Positions 25,269 to 34,487 of a DNA stretch of 64,000 nucleotides are shown here, piece after piece (position 1 is the stretch's first letter; each line of letters opens with the position of its first letter). Both the position numbers and the translations under genes were made by a program. The stretch covers positions 682,001 through 746,000 of the forward strand of contig OZ244879.1 in the NCBI GenBank assembly GCA_965221295.1, given 5' to 3'. The notes beneath the pieces were generated by a model that was not told where the DNA came from, made no database searches, and was given only the letters and a program-made list of their open reading frames with translations. Origin of the DNA: Bin87 sp965221295 (GTDB lineage Bacteria; Chloroflexota; Dehalococcoidia; Lucifugimonadales; UBA3495).

Positions 25269-26978
25269 ATGCAAATGAACGACTTTGTCGTCCGGTTCGC
25301 TGGCGAGGGCGGACAGGGCGTCGTTACCTCAGCCGAAGGTCTGGCCCAGGCTTCTACTCAAGTCGGCTACCACGCCCTGACTTATGCCACGTTCCCCTCC
25401 CAGATCCTTGGTGGCCCTACGTGGACTCAGGCCCGCATCCGCACCGAACCGGTCCTCAGTTCCGGCGACGAGGTGGACGTGCTGGTCGCTTTCAACGAAG
25501 AGGCCTACGAAACCCACGCCGAGGAAGTCCGCGAGGGCGGGGTCATCATCTACAACTCCGACGACTTCACCATGACGGACCCAAGGTCGTTCGGACTCGC
25601 CATCGATTCGCTGGCGCGCTCCACGGGCAATAACCGCGCCGCCAACATGGTCGTCATTGGCGCGTTGGCACAACTGGTCCACATGCCCCAGGAGTATCTG
25701 GAAGACTTCGTGGAATCCCGGTTCCGCCGTGGGCGCGATAACGACGACGAGATTATTTCATCCAACATTCAGGCGATGCGCCTGGGCCGGCAGCACGCCG
25801 CCGAAAGCGGTTTCGTACTGGGCGACCTGGCCCCTCCAAATCCACCCGATTACAAGCAGATGATGCTCAAGGGCAATGAGGCCATCGCGCTGGGCGCCAC
25901 CCACGCCGGCTTGGGGTTCTACGCCGGATATCCCATTTCGCCCGCCACCACCATCCTGCTATGGATGGAACGGAACTTGGTGGGAGACGACAAGTTCGCC
26001 TACCAGGTATCCTCCGAAATCGAGGCGATTACCGCCATTCTTGGCGCTGGTTTCGCCGGCAAGAAGTCCATGACTGCCACCGCCGGACCCGGCATCTCGC
26101 TGATGAGCGAAGGCCTCGGCCTGGCCTGGATGGCTGAAATCCCCCTGGTCGTGGTGGACGTGCAGCGCGGAGGCCCCGCCACTGGTCTGCCCACCAAGAC
26201 CGAGCAATCCGACCTCATGGGCTGCATGTACCCGGCTCATGGTGATGTCCGAATGCCCATCATCGCTCCCGGCTCTGTTGAGGAATGCCTCTACGCCGCG
26301 GCGCAGGCCGTCAACTGGGCGGAACGCTACCAGGGACCCGTAATCCTGATGAGCGAAATGTCCATGGCAGAGCGGGTGCAGAACATACCGCGCCCCGACC
26401 TCGCCAAGATTCCGGTCGAGGAGCGGCTCACCTACGAAGGCAGCAACGGGTATCATCGCTACTCCGGCCACGAACTGTCCCCCATGCCCCTGCCGGGCGG
26501 GCCCGGTGCCTATGTCGCCAACGGCAGCGAACATGACGAGATGGGCGACACCACTCACCTGCCCAGCCGGCACATCCAGATGACCGAACGGCGGTTCGGC
26601 AAGCTCAAGCTCCTGGAAGAGGACAACTACGAAAGCGACAACACCGAGGCCAAAGTCGCCATCATGACTTGGGGCGGCTCCAAAGGGCCGGCGCGGGAAG
26701 CTTACGACCAACTGCGTGAAACGGGAGTTGACGTTGGCTGGTACTTCACCATGTTCCTGAACCCGCTGCCGCCACGGCTGCTGGAAGAACTACGCAGCAA
26801 GGAGCTGGTGATCGTGCCGGAACTGAACTACCAGGGACAATGGGCCAGCATCCTGCGCTCCGAAGGCGTCAAGGCGCAGCCCATTACCCAGTACACCGGC
26901 CTGCCCTTCAAGGTCAGCGGCCTGGTATCCCGAGTTACGGAAATTGTGTCAGAGCATACGGAGGCTGCGCGGGTATGA
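25269..26978 (+). CDS. korA: 2-oxoacid:ferredoxin oxidoreductase, fused gamma-alpha subunit
   Basis: The large subunit of a 2-oxoglutarate/2-oxoacid:ferredoxin oxidoreductase, which decarboxylates 2-oxoacids to acyl-CoA with electrons passed to ferredoxin. Residues 1-185 are the gamma domain (VRFAGEGGQGVVTSAEGLAQA...SQILGGPTW). From about 195 the alpha (PFOR pyrimidine-binding) domain follows, with GNEAIALGATHAGLGFYAGYPISP and GGPATGLPTKTEQSDL. Length (569) fits the fused form. GGAGG precedes ATG 25269. korB overlaps its stop (ATGA). KorA is the best-fitting name; the exact 2-oxoacid is not proven. Confidence 0.92.
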   Translation: MQMNDFVVRFAGEGGQGVVTSAEGLAQASTQVGYHALTYATFPSQILGGPTWTQARIRTEPVLSSGDEVDVLVAFNEEAYETHAEEVREGGVIIYNSDDFTMTDPRSFGLAIDSLARSTGNNRAANMVVIGALAQLVHMPQEYLEDFVESRFRRGRDNDDEIISSNIQAMRLGRQHAAESGFVLGDLAPPNPPDYKQMMLKGNEAIALGATHAGLGFYAGYPISPATTILLWMERNLVGDDKFAYQVSSEIEAITAILGAGFAGKKSMTATAGPGISLMSEGLGLAWMAEIPLVVVDVQRGGPATGLPTKTEQSDLMGCMYPAHGDVRMPIIAPGSVEECLYAAAQAVNWAERYQGPVILMSEMSMAERVQNIPRPDLAKIPVEERLTYEGSNGYHRYSGHELSPMPLPGGPGAYVANGSEHDEMGDTTHLPSRHIQMTERRFGKLKLLEEDNYESDNTEAKVAIMTWGGSKGPAREAYDQLRETGVDVGWYFTMFLNPLPPRLLEELRSKELVIVPELNYQGQWASILRSEGVKAQPITQYTGLPFKVSGLVSRVTEIVSEHTEAARV

Positions 26979-27841
26979 GCAAAAAGAACCCAGAATACGA
27001 CTTCAAGTGGTGCCCCGGCTGCGGCGACTTCGGCGTTCGACGCGCCCTGGAATTCGCCATGATCAACCGGCTCGAGGATACCGGCCTGCCCATTGAGAAT
27101 AACGTAGTGGTGGCCGGCATCGGTTGCAGCGGCAACTTGGTCCACCTGCTGGAGGGCGAACAGCCCTACGGCATACATGGCATCCACGGGCGGACCCTGC
27201 CCGTCGCCATGGGCATCAAGATGGCGCGTCCCGAATTGAACGTGATCGTGGTCGCCGGGGATGGCGACTTCCTCAGCATCGGCGGCGAGCACATCGCGCC
27301 CCAGGCGGCCCGCAACGTCAACCTCACCGCGGTGGTCATGGACAATGGCGTCTATGGCCTCACCAAAGGCCAGAGTTCGCCCACCACCGAGATGGGAGCC
27401 GTAACCAGCAGCACCCCCTTCGGCAAAATCGAAGCGGACCTGGACCCGCTGGAGCTGTACCTCACGCTGGGGGTTTCATTCATCGCGTCCGGCTTCTCGG
27501 GGCAGCCCCGCGTGCTGGCCAGCCTGATCAACGAGGGCATGAACCACCAGGGCATGTCTATGATCCACGTGCAGTCGCCCTGCGTGACGTACAACGACAC
27601 TTACCAGCTGATCAAGGGCAATCCACGCGAGGGCATCGCTCCCGCGCTGTGGGACATCCCCGAAGATCACGATCCCAGCGACAAACAGGCCGCCCGGGAA
27701 CTGGTGCAGCAGGGCGGGCTTCCCGTAGGCATCATCTACCGGGACGAGCAACGCCAGTCCCTGGACGCCAACATGAGCATCATCAGGTCGAAGGCCCGCC
27801 AACGCTCCGTCGAACAGCTCATGGACGCCTACACCTTTTAG
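26975..27841 (+). CDS. korB: 2-oxoacid:ferredoxin oxidoreductase beta subunit
   Basis: The TPP-binding subunit partnering the upstream fused subunit, 288 residues. WCPGCGDFGV near residue 15 supplies metal or cluster-type cysteines, GIGCSGN follows, and the TPP motif is GDGDFLSIGGEH ending with MDNGVYGLTKGQ. YRDEQRQSLD at the C-terminus also fits KorB. ATG 26975 overlaps the korA stop, with GGAGG twelve bases upstream. Cysteines for an extra [4Fe-4S] cluster beyond the CPGCG/GCSG type are few, as usual for two-subunit KorAB enzymes. Confidence 0.93.
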   Translation: MSKKNPEYDFKWCPGCGDFGVRRALEFAMINRLEDTGLPIENNVVVAGIGCSGNLVHLLEGEQPYGIHGIHGRTLPVAMGIKMARPELNVIVVAGDGDFLSIGGEHIAPQAARNVNLTAVVMDNGVYGLTKGQSSPTTEMGAVTSSTPFGKIEADLDPLELYLTLGVSFIASGFSGQPRVLASLINEGMNHQGMSMIHVQSPCVTYNDTYQLIKGNPREGIAPALWDIPEDHDPSDKQAARELVQQGGLPVGIIYRDEQRQSLDANMSIIRSKARQRSVEQLMDAYTF

Positions 27842-28251
27842 CTTCGTGAAACCCAAGCGACCGGCGCCAACGTGAGCGAAGGGCCGTTTCCCAAAAGGAC
27901 AACCCAGCGGGGAACACCCACGGGATGCCCTGCACGGCTTTTGGTTTGGGGCAGCGTCGAATTGGAAACTCCTTGGCGGCGAGTCCGTAGCCCATTTGCT
28001 GCGCAAACTTCGGCGCCGCGCGATCAGGAACGGTTTGGGCGGCGCCGTGGATCAAATCGTCGCTGCGATGGCCGCCGAGTTGAACCAGCCGGCGCTGCAG
28101 TTGGCCAGCGCATGGATTGAGTGCGCCACGTTGGGCTCGCCATGGCGGTTTGCGGACACCGGGCGCTCGCCAGCGCGACCCCGCGTGGCGAAGGAACCGT
28201 CGCGATGCTAGAATTGTCAAACGCAGCCATCTGGGTCGGGAGAGCATTGCC
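27842..28251. other. Intergenic stretch between korB and the PduO gene
   Basis: About 410 bases with no convincing gene. On the minus strand near 27846-27950 a reading frame gives PAGLSFWETALRSRW and LGFHEAKRCRRP. This vaguely recalls the end of amidases (PAGLSF...RLL.LAYAFEQAT..RRPP), so a decayed amidase remnant is possible but weak. A promoter candidate for the PduO gene lies at the right end. Confidence 0.35.
28206..28214 (+). promoter_or_regulatory. Extended -10 promoter candidate for the PduO-type gene
   Basis: TGC-TAGAAT, 38 bases before ATG 28252, identical to the element found upstream of livK on the other strand. No good -35 is visible. Confidence 0.45.
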
Positions 28252-28839
28252 ATGAGCTCGTCATCGTCAGCATCACGTCGCAAGCGGGTCTACACCAAGT
28301 ACGGGGACCAGGGCGAAACCAGCCTGCTGTACGGCGGGCGTGTTTCCAAGGCCAGCCCGCATACCGAGGCTTACGGCATCACCGACGAGGCGGTCAGCCT
28401 GATGGGGTTGGCCCGCGCCTTGACCGACGACGACAAGGTCAAGAACATCCTGCGCGACCTGCAGCGAGAACTATTCACCGTGGCCGCAGAACTGGCCACC
28501 GACCCCGAGAAGTACGACCTCTTTCACCAGCATTTCAAGCCGGTGACCGAAACGATGGTGGACAATCTGGAAACCATAATCGACGAACTGGAGACCCACT
28601 TCCAGATGCCCCAAGTGTTCATTCTGCCCGGCGGCACGCCATCATCGTCGGCCATGGATTCCGCCCGAACCGTGATCCGTACCGCCGAACGGCGGGTGGT
28701 GGCGCTGTCGGAGGGTGGCGGCCTGACCAACCCGCTAATCCTGGCGTACCTGAACCGGCTGGGCGACCTGCTGTTCGTGCTGGCCCGCTACCACGACCGG
28801 GATATCCCCATCGAGCGGGCTACCGGCGACCGGGTTTGA
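28252..28839 (+). CDS. pduO: PduO-type corrinoid adenosyltransferase
   Basis: ATP:cob(I)alamin adenosyltransferase of the PduO family (195 aa), which adds the 5'-deoxyadenosyl group to cobalamin. The N-terminal ATP motif VYTKYGDQGETSLLYGGRVSKA (quoted in part) corresponds to the family's TxxGDxGxT.LxxGxRVxK. Residues in MDSARTVIRTAERRVVALSE supply the conserved R-x-x-C/A-R-x-x-E helix (here Ala replaces the usual Cys), followed by YLNRLGDLLFVLAR. GGGAGAG lies upstream of ATG 28252. It is unrelated in sequence to the CobO-type adenosyltransferase at 62282 in the same window. Confidence 0.93.
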   Translation: MSSSSSASRRKRVYTKYGDQGETSLLYGGRVSKASPHTEAYGITDEAVSLMGLARALTDDDKVKNILRDLQRELFTVAAELATDPEKYDLFHQHFKPVTETMVDNLETIIDELETHFQMPQVFILPGGTPSSSAMDSARTVIRTAERRVVALSEGGGLTNPLILAYLNRLGDLLFVLARYHDRDIPIERATGDRV

Positions 28840-28846
28840 TCCTCGT

Positions 28847-29587
28847 ATGCCGGCCTGCGGAAACACCGCCGCTGGAACTCCGGCCAACGGAACTCTGACC
28901 AACGGAACTCTGACCAACGGAACTTTGACCAACAAAACCCCAGTCATCGGAGACCCAACTATCGTCGTCATCGACTACGAATCTGGGAACCTGCGCAGCG
29001 TCGCTCGGGCCGTGGAGAAGGCCGGCGTAACGCCCAGGGTGACCTCCGATCCGGCGGCGCTGGGTTCCGCCGATGGTGTGATCCTGCCGGGCGTGGGTTC
29101 CGGGCCAGCCGCCATGGCGGCGCTGCGATCGCGCCAGCTGACCCGTCCGCTGCTGGGATACATCGCCCGCGGACGCCCGTTTCTGGGGGTATGCCTGGGT
29201 CTGCAACTGCTGCTGGATGCCACCGACGAGGGCGGCGCGGATGGCGGCGGCGCCGAGTGCCTGGGTTTGGTGAATGGACGGGTTCGGCGGCTGCCCGATG
29301 GACTCAAGGTGCCCCACATGGGTTGGAACACCGTCCACTTTCAACGCGCGCATCCCCTCTGGGAGGGCATTCCGCAGGATAGCCATTTCTACTTCGTGCA
29401 CAGCTACTACGCCGACCCGTTGGAGCGGGCCAGCGTGGCTGGCGTCACCGAGTACGGCGTTCCCTTTTGCAGCGTCTACGCCCGGGACAACGTGGTCGCG
29501 ACCCAGTTCCACCCGGAGAAGAGCGGAGCCAACGGACTGCGCATCTACGCCAACTTCGTGAAGCAGGCGGCCGCCGCCGTCCGTTGA
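28847..29587 (+). CDS. hisH: Imidazole glycerol phosphate synthase glutaminase subunit HisH
   Basis: The glutamine amidotransferase half of IGP synthase; it feeds ammonia to HisF in histidine synthesis. The catalytic triad is Cys in FLGVCLGLQLL and His plus Glu in TQFHPEKSG. PGVGSGPAAM and PHMGWNTV are HisH-type. The ATG at 28847 gives about 38 residues before the normal start TIVVIDYESGNLRS. Most of them are four 15-bp repeats coding for NGTLT pentapeptides, so translation may instead begin closer to the conserved domain at a TTG near 28924. hisA follows; hisF is not in the window. Confidence 0.92.
   Translation: MPACGNTAAGTPANGTLTNGTLTNGTLTNKTPVIGDPTIVVIDYESGNLRSVARAVEKAGVTPRVTSDPAALGSADGVILPGVGSGPAAMAALRSRQLTRPLLGYIARGRPFLGVCLGLQLLLDATDEGGADGGGAECLGLVNGRVRRLPDGLKVPHMGWNTVHFQRAHPLWEGIPQDSHFYFVHSYYADPLERASVAGVTEYGVPFCSVYARDNVVATQFHPEKSGANGLRIYANFVKQAAAAVR
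28874..28933 (+). repeat. Four-copy 15-bp repeat in the hisH N-terminal extension
   Basis: Four exact-length 15-bp units, GGAACTCTGACCAAC and variants, at 28874-28888, 28889-28903, 28904-28918 and 28919-28933. Units 2 and 3 are identical. In the hisH frame they encode (N)GTLT pentapeptides. Confidence 0.85.
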
Positions 29588-29788
29588 ACTGACCGCCGCT
29601 CGCTGACCCGACCGATCATCACGGCCGCGGCGTGGTGGGCAGCGCGGTTCAGGATCGCCGCCGCCCGGCCCGCCTGAGGACGCCCCCGGAGCCGTTTCCT
29701 GGTCTCATTCCCCAGACTAATTCCCCGGAGTCATGCGGGGAACCGAGCAATCATGCGAGGGACCGAACCATACGCTGGAGCAACGCCA

Positions 29789-30505
29789 ATGGACATCATA
29801 CCGGCCATCGACCTGCGGGGCGGCAACTGCGTCCGCCTGTACCAGGGCGACTACGAGCGAGAGACGGTGTTCTCCGACGACCCGCTGGGCGTGGCGGAGC
29901 GCTGGCAGGCCGAGGGCGGCCAGCGCCTGCACGTCGTTGACCTGGACGGCGCTCACACCGGCAATCCGGCCAACCTGGCGGCCATCACCGCCATCACCGG
30001 CCGGCTGACCATCCCGGTGCAGGTGGGCGGCGGCATCCGCAGCGTGGATACGGCGTCTGGCCTCTTCGACGCTGGAGCCGACCGCGTGGTGGTGGGCACC
30101 GCCGCCGTGTCCAATCCCGACCTGGTTGAGGAGCTGTGTAGCCGCTTCGGGGCCGAACGAGTGGTGGTGGCGCTGGACGCCCGGGACGGCCTGGTGGCCA
30201 TCCGAGGCTGGACGGAGATTTCGCAAATCACCGCGACCGAGTTGGCCCGTCGCATGGCCGACCTGGGCGTGGTCCGCCTGCTCTACACCGACATCTCCCG
30301 GGACGGCACGCTGGAGGAGCCGAACTACGCGGCCACGGCGGCTTTGGTCCGCGACAGCGGGCTGGCTGTCCTTTCCGCCGGCGGCGTCGGCGCGGCCGAG
30401 CACGTGGCGAAGCTGGTACCCACCGGCGCCGAAGCGGCCATCATAGGCCGCGCCCTATACACCGGAGACATCACAATAGGCGGAGCGCTAGCAGCGGCGG
30501 GGTAG
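29789..30505 (+). CDS. hisA: Phosphoribosylformimino-AICAR isomerase HisA
   Basis: The TIM-barrel isomerase of histidine biosynthesis (ProFAR to PRFAR), 238 residues. It starts MDIIPAIDLRGGNCVRLYQGD with the catalytic Asp near residue 8. Other typical parts are HVVDLDGAHTG, the phosphate-binding VGGGIRS, VVVGTAAV, and the second half with YTDISRDGTLEEPNY. ATG 29789 has GGAG nine bases upstream; two in-frame upstream starts are rejected because they lie in a small sequence duplication (about 29731-29770). It follows hisH by 201 bases. Confidence 0.95.
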   Translation: MDIIPAIDLRGGNCVRLYQGDYERETVFSDDPLGVAERWQAEGGQRLHVVDLDGAHTGNPANLAAITAITGRLTIPVQVGGGIRSVDTASGLFDAGADRVVVGTAAVSNPDLVEELCSRFGAERVVVALDARDGLVAIRGWTEISQITATELARRMADLGVVRLLYTDISRDGTLEEPNYAATAALVRDSGLAVLSAGGVGAAEHVAKLVPTGAEAAIIGRALYTGDITIGGALAAAG

Positions 30506-30546
30506 CGGGGCGCCGGGCCTGCGACCGCAGCGGTTGGTTAAATCGG

Positions 30547-31449
30547 CTAGTTTGAATCACCAACGCGCATTTCCCGCCACCGCGCCGCGTGTAAGGTCTC
30601 GCGCAGTTCTGCTCGAATTACTGACACCGGCTTGCGCGGATCCTTCGTTCGCAGCAAAATGTCATCAACAGACCAACGATGGCACACTCCATGTCTGGTT
30701 CGGTAAATGGCCAACGAGGTAATTTCCCGTTTGTCTTCGTAATCCAACAGATAATACCCTAATACCTGCCGGATATCGTTACTATTGATGGGCTTTTTGC
30801 CAGATTTTAGCTCGATTAAGCAGCCATCTACCATCAAGTCAGCGTCCGCACCTCCTACGTCGCTACTACCCTCGAATGTTGGGTTCAACACGGCAGGCCG
30901 ATCGAGAAAATTCGACATAGCCTCACGATACAACGCGTTTTGCGCCGCTATGTCGTCAATCAGCGACTGACGCGGTTTGTTGATGAGTTCGTGTACGTCC
31001 TGTGGTGACCATTCGAGATCTTTGTGTATCTTGTGGGTGCGGATCATAACGTCAAGCAATGCCATGGTGTAGCAAAAGCGGCACAGCTTGTCTTCATCAT
31101 CGCGTTCCAGTTCACCCCGTTCGGGGCGTATCCGAGCCTGGAACTCTGCCAATTCATCAAAAAAGTCTGGCAGTATCTCCCGCAATTCCCCCCGCACCCA
31201 GAAAGCGGCGGCCCTGGCTACGGTCTGTTTGACATCCATTTCGGCGTAGTTGAACCTGATGCGGTAATCGACCGCTTGCCCGACGCTCCCGAGCTCGTAT
31301 GATTCGGCGCCATCCGGTGAAGAAATCATGCTCGATTGTTTTGTCTCAACGTTCGCCAATACTGTCATGTCCCTGGTGTGGGGGAACTGATCCCGTAGGA
31401 ATAAACTAATCGGGCTTTCCTTATTTTCTAGTTGCGAGGTCAACGACAT
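30547..31449 (-). CDS. Putative PD-(D/E)XK nuclease-fold protein
   Basis: A 300-residue protein with a candidate PD-(D/E)XK active site near its C-terminus: Asp204/Asp208 in ADADLMVDGC, then Ile-Glu213-Leu-Lys215 in LIELKSGKKP. A QxxxY-type helix follows (RQVLGYYLLDY), as in RecB-like nucleases. The N-terminal 190 residues are helical and unrecognised. ATG 31449 has a strong AGGAGG six bases upstream, which settles the start. The gene is AT-richer than its neighbours and lies alone, converging on hisA and diverging from lysA. This suggests a transferred gene. A role in defence or repair is possible but not shown. Confidence 0.65.
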   Translation of the reverse strand: MSLTSQLENKESPISLFLRDQFPHTRDMTVLANVETKQSSMISSPDGAESYELGSVGQAVDYRIRFNYAEMDVKQTVARAAAFWVRGELREILPDFFDELAEFQARIRPERGELERDDEDKLCRFCYTMALLDVMIRTHKIHKDLEWSPQDVHELINKPRQSLIDDIAAQNALYREAMSNFLDRPAVLNPTFEGSSDVGGADADLMVDGCLIELKSGKKPINSNDIRQVLGYYLLDYEDKREITSLAIYRTRHGVCHRWSVDDILLRTKDPRKPVSVIRAELRETLHAARWREMRVGDSN

Positions 31450-31614
31450 CGGGCCCTCCTGTTCGTTCCGTTGCCTGTCTGCGAGACACGCGACCACCAT
31501 GGCGAGATGGTAGTATCTCCCCCACCCCCCGTCAACTTTGCTCACTTTCGCTTGCGGGGTGGGTGTGCTAAATTTACGGGGCTTCATCATCGAACGACTG
31601 GAGAATCCCGCCCC

Positions 31615-32928
31615 ATGCTGCCATCCTACCTGTCCCACGTTTTCCCCGACAGCGCCGATACCAACTCCGCCGGCCACCTGACTCTGGGCGGCTGCGACGC
31701 CATCGACCTGGTTGAACAGTACGGCACTCCCCTTTACGTCCTGGACGAGGCGACCCTGCGGGCCCGTTGCCGGCAGTTCGCCGACGCCTTCGCCCAGCGT
31801 TATCCCAACTCCCAGGCCGTCTATGCGTCCAAGGCGTACATCAACCCGGCGTTGGCGCGGATTTTCGCCGAGGAAGGCCTGGGGCTGGACGTGGTATCGG
31901 GCGGCGAGTTGGCGGTGGCCCAGGCCGGCGACGTTCCGGTGCAACGGGTTTACTTCCACGGCAACAACAAGACGCCAGCCGAGTTGGAAGAAGCCGTGGC
32001 CGCCGGCATCGGCCGGGTGGTGGTGGACAGCTTCCACGAGTTGGAACTGCTGGAACGCATTTGCGCCGATTCGGGCCGGACTCAGGACATCCTGGTGCGC
32101 GTGTCGCCGGGGATCGACCCGCACACCCACGCCTACACCACCACGGGCGTCATCGACTCCAAGTTCGGCTTCTCCATTCAGACCGGAGACGCGGAGCGGG
32201 CCATCGTGCAAGCCATCGACGCGCCGCACCTGAATCTGCGCGGCCTGCACTTCCACCTCGGCTCGCCGATCTTCGAGCTGGAACCCTACCAGGCGGCCAC
32301 CGACCTGGCGCTGCGATTCGCCGCCGGTCTGCGGGAACAGGGCCTCGACCTGCAGGAATTCAGTCCCGGCGGCGGGTTCGCCATCGCCTACACCCGGGAC
32401 GACCGACCGCCGTCCCCCGGCGCCTACGCCGAAGCCATCGTGGGTACGCTGACGGCGACCTGCTCGGAGTTGGGTTTGGACCAGCCCAGCCTGGTGGTTG
32501 AACCGGGCCGGTCCATAATCGGCCCGGCCGGCGTAGCGTTATACCGGATCGGCGCCATCAAGGACATTCCGGGCATCCGCACCTACGTTAGCGTGGATGG
32601 CGGCATGGGCGACAACATCCGGCCAGCGCTGTACCAGGCATCCTACGAAGTCCTGTCGGCCAACCGTCCCGGCGACGCCGCGGACACCACGGTCACCATC
32701 GCCGGCAAGTACTGCGAATCGGGCGACGTGCTGGCCTCCGACATCCTGCTGCCCAAACCGGCTCCGGGGGACGTGATCGCCATACCGGCCGCCGGGGCCT
32801 ACTGCCCGTCCATGGCCAGCAACTACAACCTGAACCCGCGCCCCCCCATAGCGCTGGTGCGGGATGGCGAAAGTCGCCTGATTCGCCGCCGCGAGTCATA
32901 CGCGGACATGATGCTCTGCGATATCTAG
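31615..32928 (+). CDS. lysA: Diaminopimelate decarboxylase
   Basis: PLP enzyme making lysine from meso-diaminopimelate, 437 residues. PLP lysine is in QAVYASKAYINP, the glycine loop is FSPGGGFAIAY, and the substrate/dimer motif is GKYCESGDVLASD. The C-terminal half ends with PAAGAYCPSMASNYNLNPRP, characteristic of LysA. ATG 31615 follows GGAG by eleven bases. dapA is present 6 kb downstream, so the lysine branch is represented in two places in the window. Confidence 0.96.
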   Translation: MLPSYLSHVFPDSADTNSAGHLTLGGCDAIDLVEQYGTPLYVLDEATLRARCRQFADAFAQRYPNSQAVYASKAYINPALARIFAEEGLGLDVVSGGELAVAQAGDVPVQRVYFHGNNKTPAELEEAVAAGIGRVVVDSFHELELLERICADSGRTQDILVRVSPGIDPHTHAYTTTGVIDSKFGFSIQTGDAERAIVQAIDAPHLNLRGLHFHLGSPIFELEPYQAATDLALRFAAGLREQGLDLQEFSPGGGFAIAYTRDDRPPSPGAYAEAIVGTLTATCSELGLDQPSLVVEPGRSIIGPAGVALYRIGAIKDIPGIRTYVSVDGGMGDNIRPALYQASYEVLSANRPGDAADTTVTIAGKYCESGDVLASDILLPKPAPGDVIAIPAAGAYCPSMASNYNLNPRPPIALVRDGESRLIRRRESYADMMLCDI

Positions 32929-32998
32929 TCAACCAGGTTCCCTGGCAGCGGCGGCCCAATCCCGGCAAGTTCGCCGCCAACTCGAAGGCAGACAGAGC

Positions 32999-34015
32999 AT
33001 GTGGCAAACGGTCGGTCAGGATCACCTGCTGAAGCAACTGTCCGGAAGCCTGCGGTCGGGGCGAATCGGGCACGCCTACCTGTTGGCCGGGCCGCCCCAC
33101 GTGGGCAAGATGACCCTGGCGCTGGACCTGGCGGCGGCCGTCAACTGCCAGAGCTCTAGCGACTCGGCAGACGGCCCCTGCTGGCAGTGCGAACCGTGTT
33201 TGCGCATCCAACGGGGCGTCCATTCCGATATGAGCGTCGTCGCCGTGGGCGGAGACTCGCGCGCGCAGACGCGCATCAGCATCGAGCAAATTCGGGATGC
33301 GGAACATTTCCTGTCGGTCACGCCAGTGGAGGGTGGCTGGAAAGTCATCATCATCGACGGAGCCGAAACGCTGTCGGCGGGGCAGGGCGAATCGGCCAAC
33401 GCCCTCCTCAAGACGCTGGAGGAACCGCCGGAACGGTCGCTCCTGCTGCTCCTGTCCGCCGAGGAACACGCGATCTTGCCGACGATTCGGTCGCGCTGTC
33501 GCCTGCTGCATCTGCGACCCATGGCCGGAGATCGCCTCGCTGAGCGCTTGGCGACGCAATGGGGCGCCGACCCGGAGGCAGCCGGACGGCTCGCCCGATT
33601 GGCCCGAGGTTGCCCGGGTTGGGCCATCAACGCCCTGACCAACCCCGACGCGCTGGAAGCGCGGGCGGCCCAGCTGGATCGAATCACTGATCCCGGCGAG
33701 GCTGCGCTGGACCAACGGTTTGCCTTGGCCAACGCCCTGGCCGGCGATTTTTCGCGCGACCGGGAGTCCGTGCGGCAGACCCTCTACCTGTGGCAGGGAT
33801 GGTGGCGGGACCTGTTGTTGATCAAGGAAGGAGCTCCCGCCCACGTTCAAAATGCCGACCGGCGACCCGAACTGGACGCCGCAGCGTCCAACGTAGCGTC
33901 GCCGGACATTGTGGAGTTCCTGAAGCGGGTGCAGACCACGCTGGCGGCGCTGGACGCCAACGCCAATCCACGGCTGGCGCTGGAATACATGATGCTAGGG
34001 ACGCCAAGTTTGTAG
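32999..34015 (+). CDS. holB: DNA polymerase III delta' subunit (HolB-like)
   Basis: Clamp-loader AAA+ protein, 338 residues. N-terminus MWQTVGQDHLLKQLSGSLRSG then GHAYLLAGPPHVGKMTLA, a degenerate P-loop where Thr/Ser after Lys is displaced. The zinc module CWQCEPCLRI sits in the loop after it, followed by VIIIDGAETLSAGQGESANALLKTLEEPP and the sensor RSRCRLL. The HAYL, CxxC, LLKTLEEPP and SRC features fit delta' rather than DnaX; length is also right. It lies between lysA and converging smr. A loader role at the replication fork follows from family. Confidence 0.9.
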   Translation: MWQTVGQDHLLKQLSGSLRSGRIGHAYLLAGPPHVGKMTLALDLAAAVNCQSSSDSADGPCWQCEPCLRIQRGVHSDMSVVAVGGDSRAQTRISIEQIRDAEHFLSVTPVEGGWKVIIIDGAETLSAGQGESANALLKTLEEPPERSLLLLLSAEEHAILPTIRSRCRLLHLRPMAGDRLAERLATQWGADPEAAGRLARLARGCPGWAINALTNPDALEARAAQLDRITDPGEAALDQRFALANALAGDFSRDRESVRQTLYLWQGWWRDLLLIKEGAPAHVQNADRRPELDAAASNVASPDIVEFLKRVQTTLAALDANANPRLALEYMMLGTPSL

Positions 34016-34028
34016 GCGAGCCACAGCG

Positions 34029-34481
34029 TCAGGCCGCGACGTACTCTTTGAATCGGCCTTTGTTCACCAGCCGCAATCTTCCCTGCTTGACCAGCGCGCG
34101 GATGGCCTGCTGCACCTGGGGATCGCCGCGCCTGAAGAAGCGCCCGTTGATTTTGCTGACAGTGCGCGGAGTTTCGCAGTATTCCCAGATCTGCTCCGCC
34201 AGCAGGCCGCCGGTGTCTGGCAGGCGACGTATCGGGCGGACCAGCGTATGCCCGGCGTTTCCGTCAACGTCCTCGCCTGGCTGGTACTCCAGGTAGCCGT
34301 CATGCTTGGATAGGAAAGCCCTGAGTCGCTTGCGCAGGATTCCGCCGGCTCCCGTGGAACCGTAACCGTGCACCACGTCCAGCGCGGCAGATCCACCGGC
34401 GGCGGCCGCCCGGTTGTAGGCATCGATGAAGTCGGCCAACGCTTCCGGCCAAGTCTGGCCGTGCAAGTCCATGCTGATCAT
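34029..34481 (-). CDS. Smr-domain protein
   Basis: A 150-residue stand-alone Smr-domain protein. The domain opens at once with MDLHGQTWPEALADFI (D-L-H-G) and continues to LDVVHGYGSTGAGGILRKRL, the Smr H-G-x-G motif followed by LR. The C-terminal 70 residues look like a winged helix (WEYCETPRTVSKINGRFF...QAIRALVKQGRL). Smr domains cut RNA or DNA at branched or collided structures. It lies seven bases downstream of an HNH gene, so the two are probably co-expressed. MISMDL could start at M1 or M4; length is hardly affected. Confidence 0.85.
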   Translation of the reverse strand: MISMDLHGQTWPEALADFIDAYNRAAAAGGSAALDVVHGYGSTGAGGILRKRLRAFLSKHDGYLEYQPGEDVDGNAGHTLVRPIRRLPDTGGLLAEQIWEYCETPRTVSKINGRFFRRGDPQVQQAIRALVKQGRLRLVNKGRFKEYVAA

Positions 34482-34487
34482 GGTGGA

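Noticed and set aside
27819..28283. Possible amidase remnant on the minus strand after korB
   Set aside because: Only a loose resemblance near 27846-27950; too short and degenerate to call.
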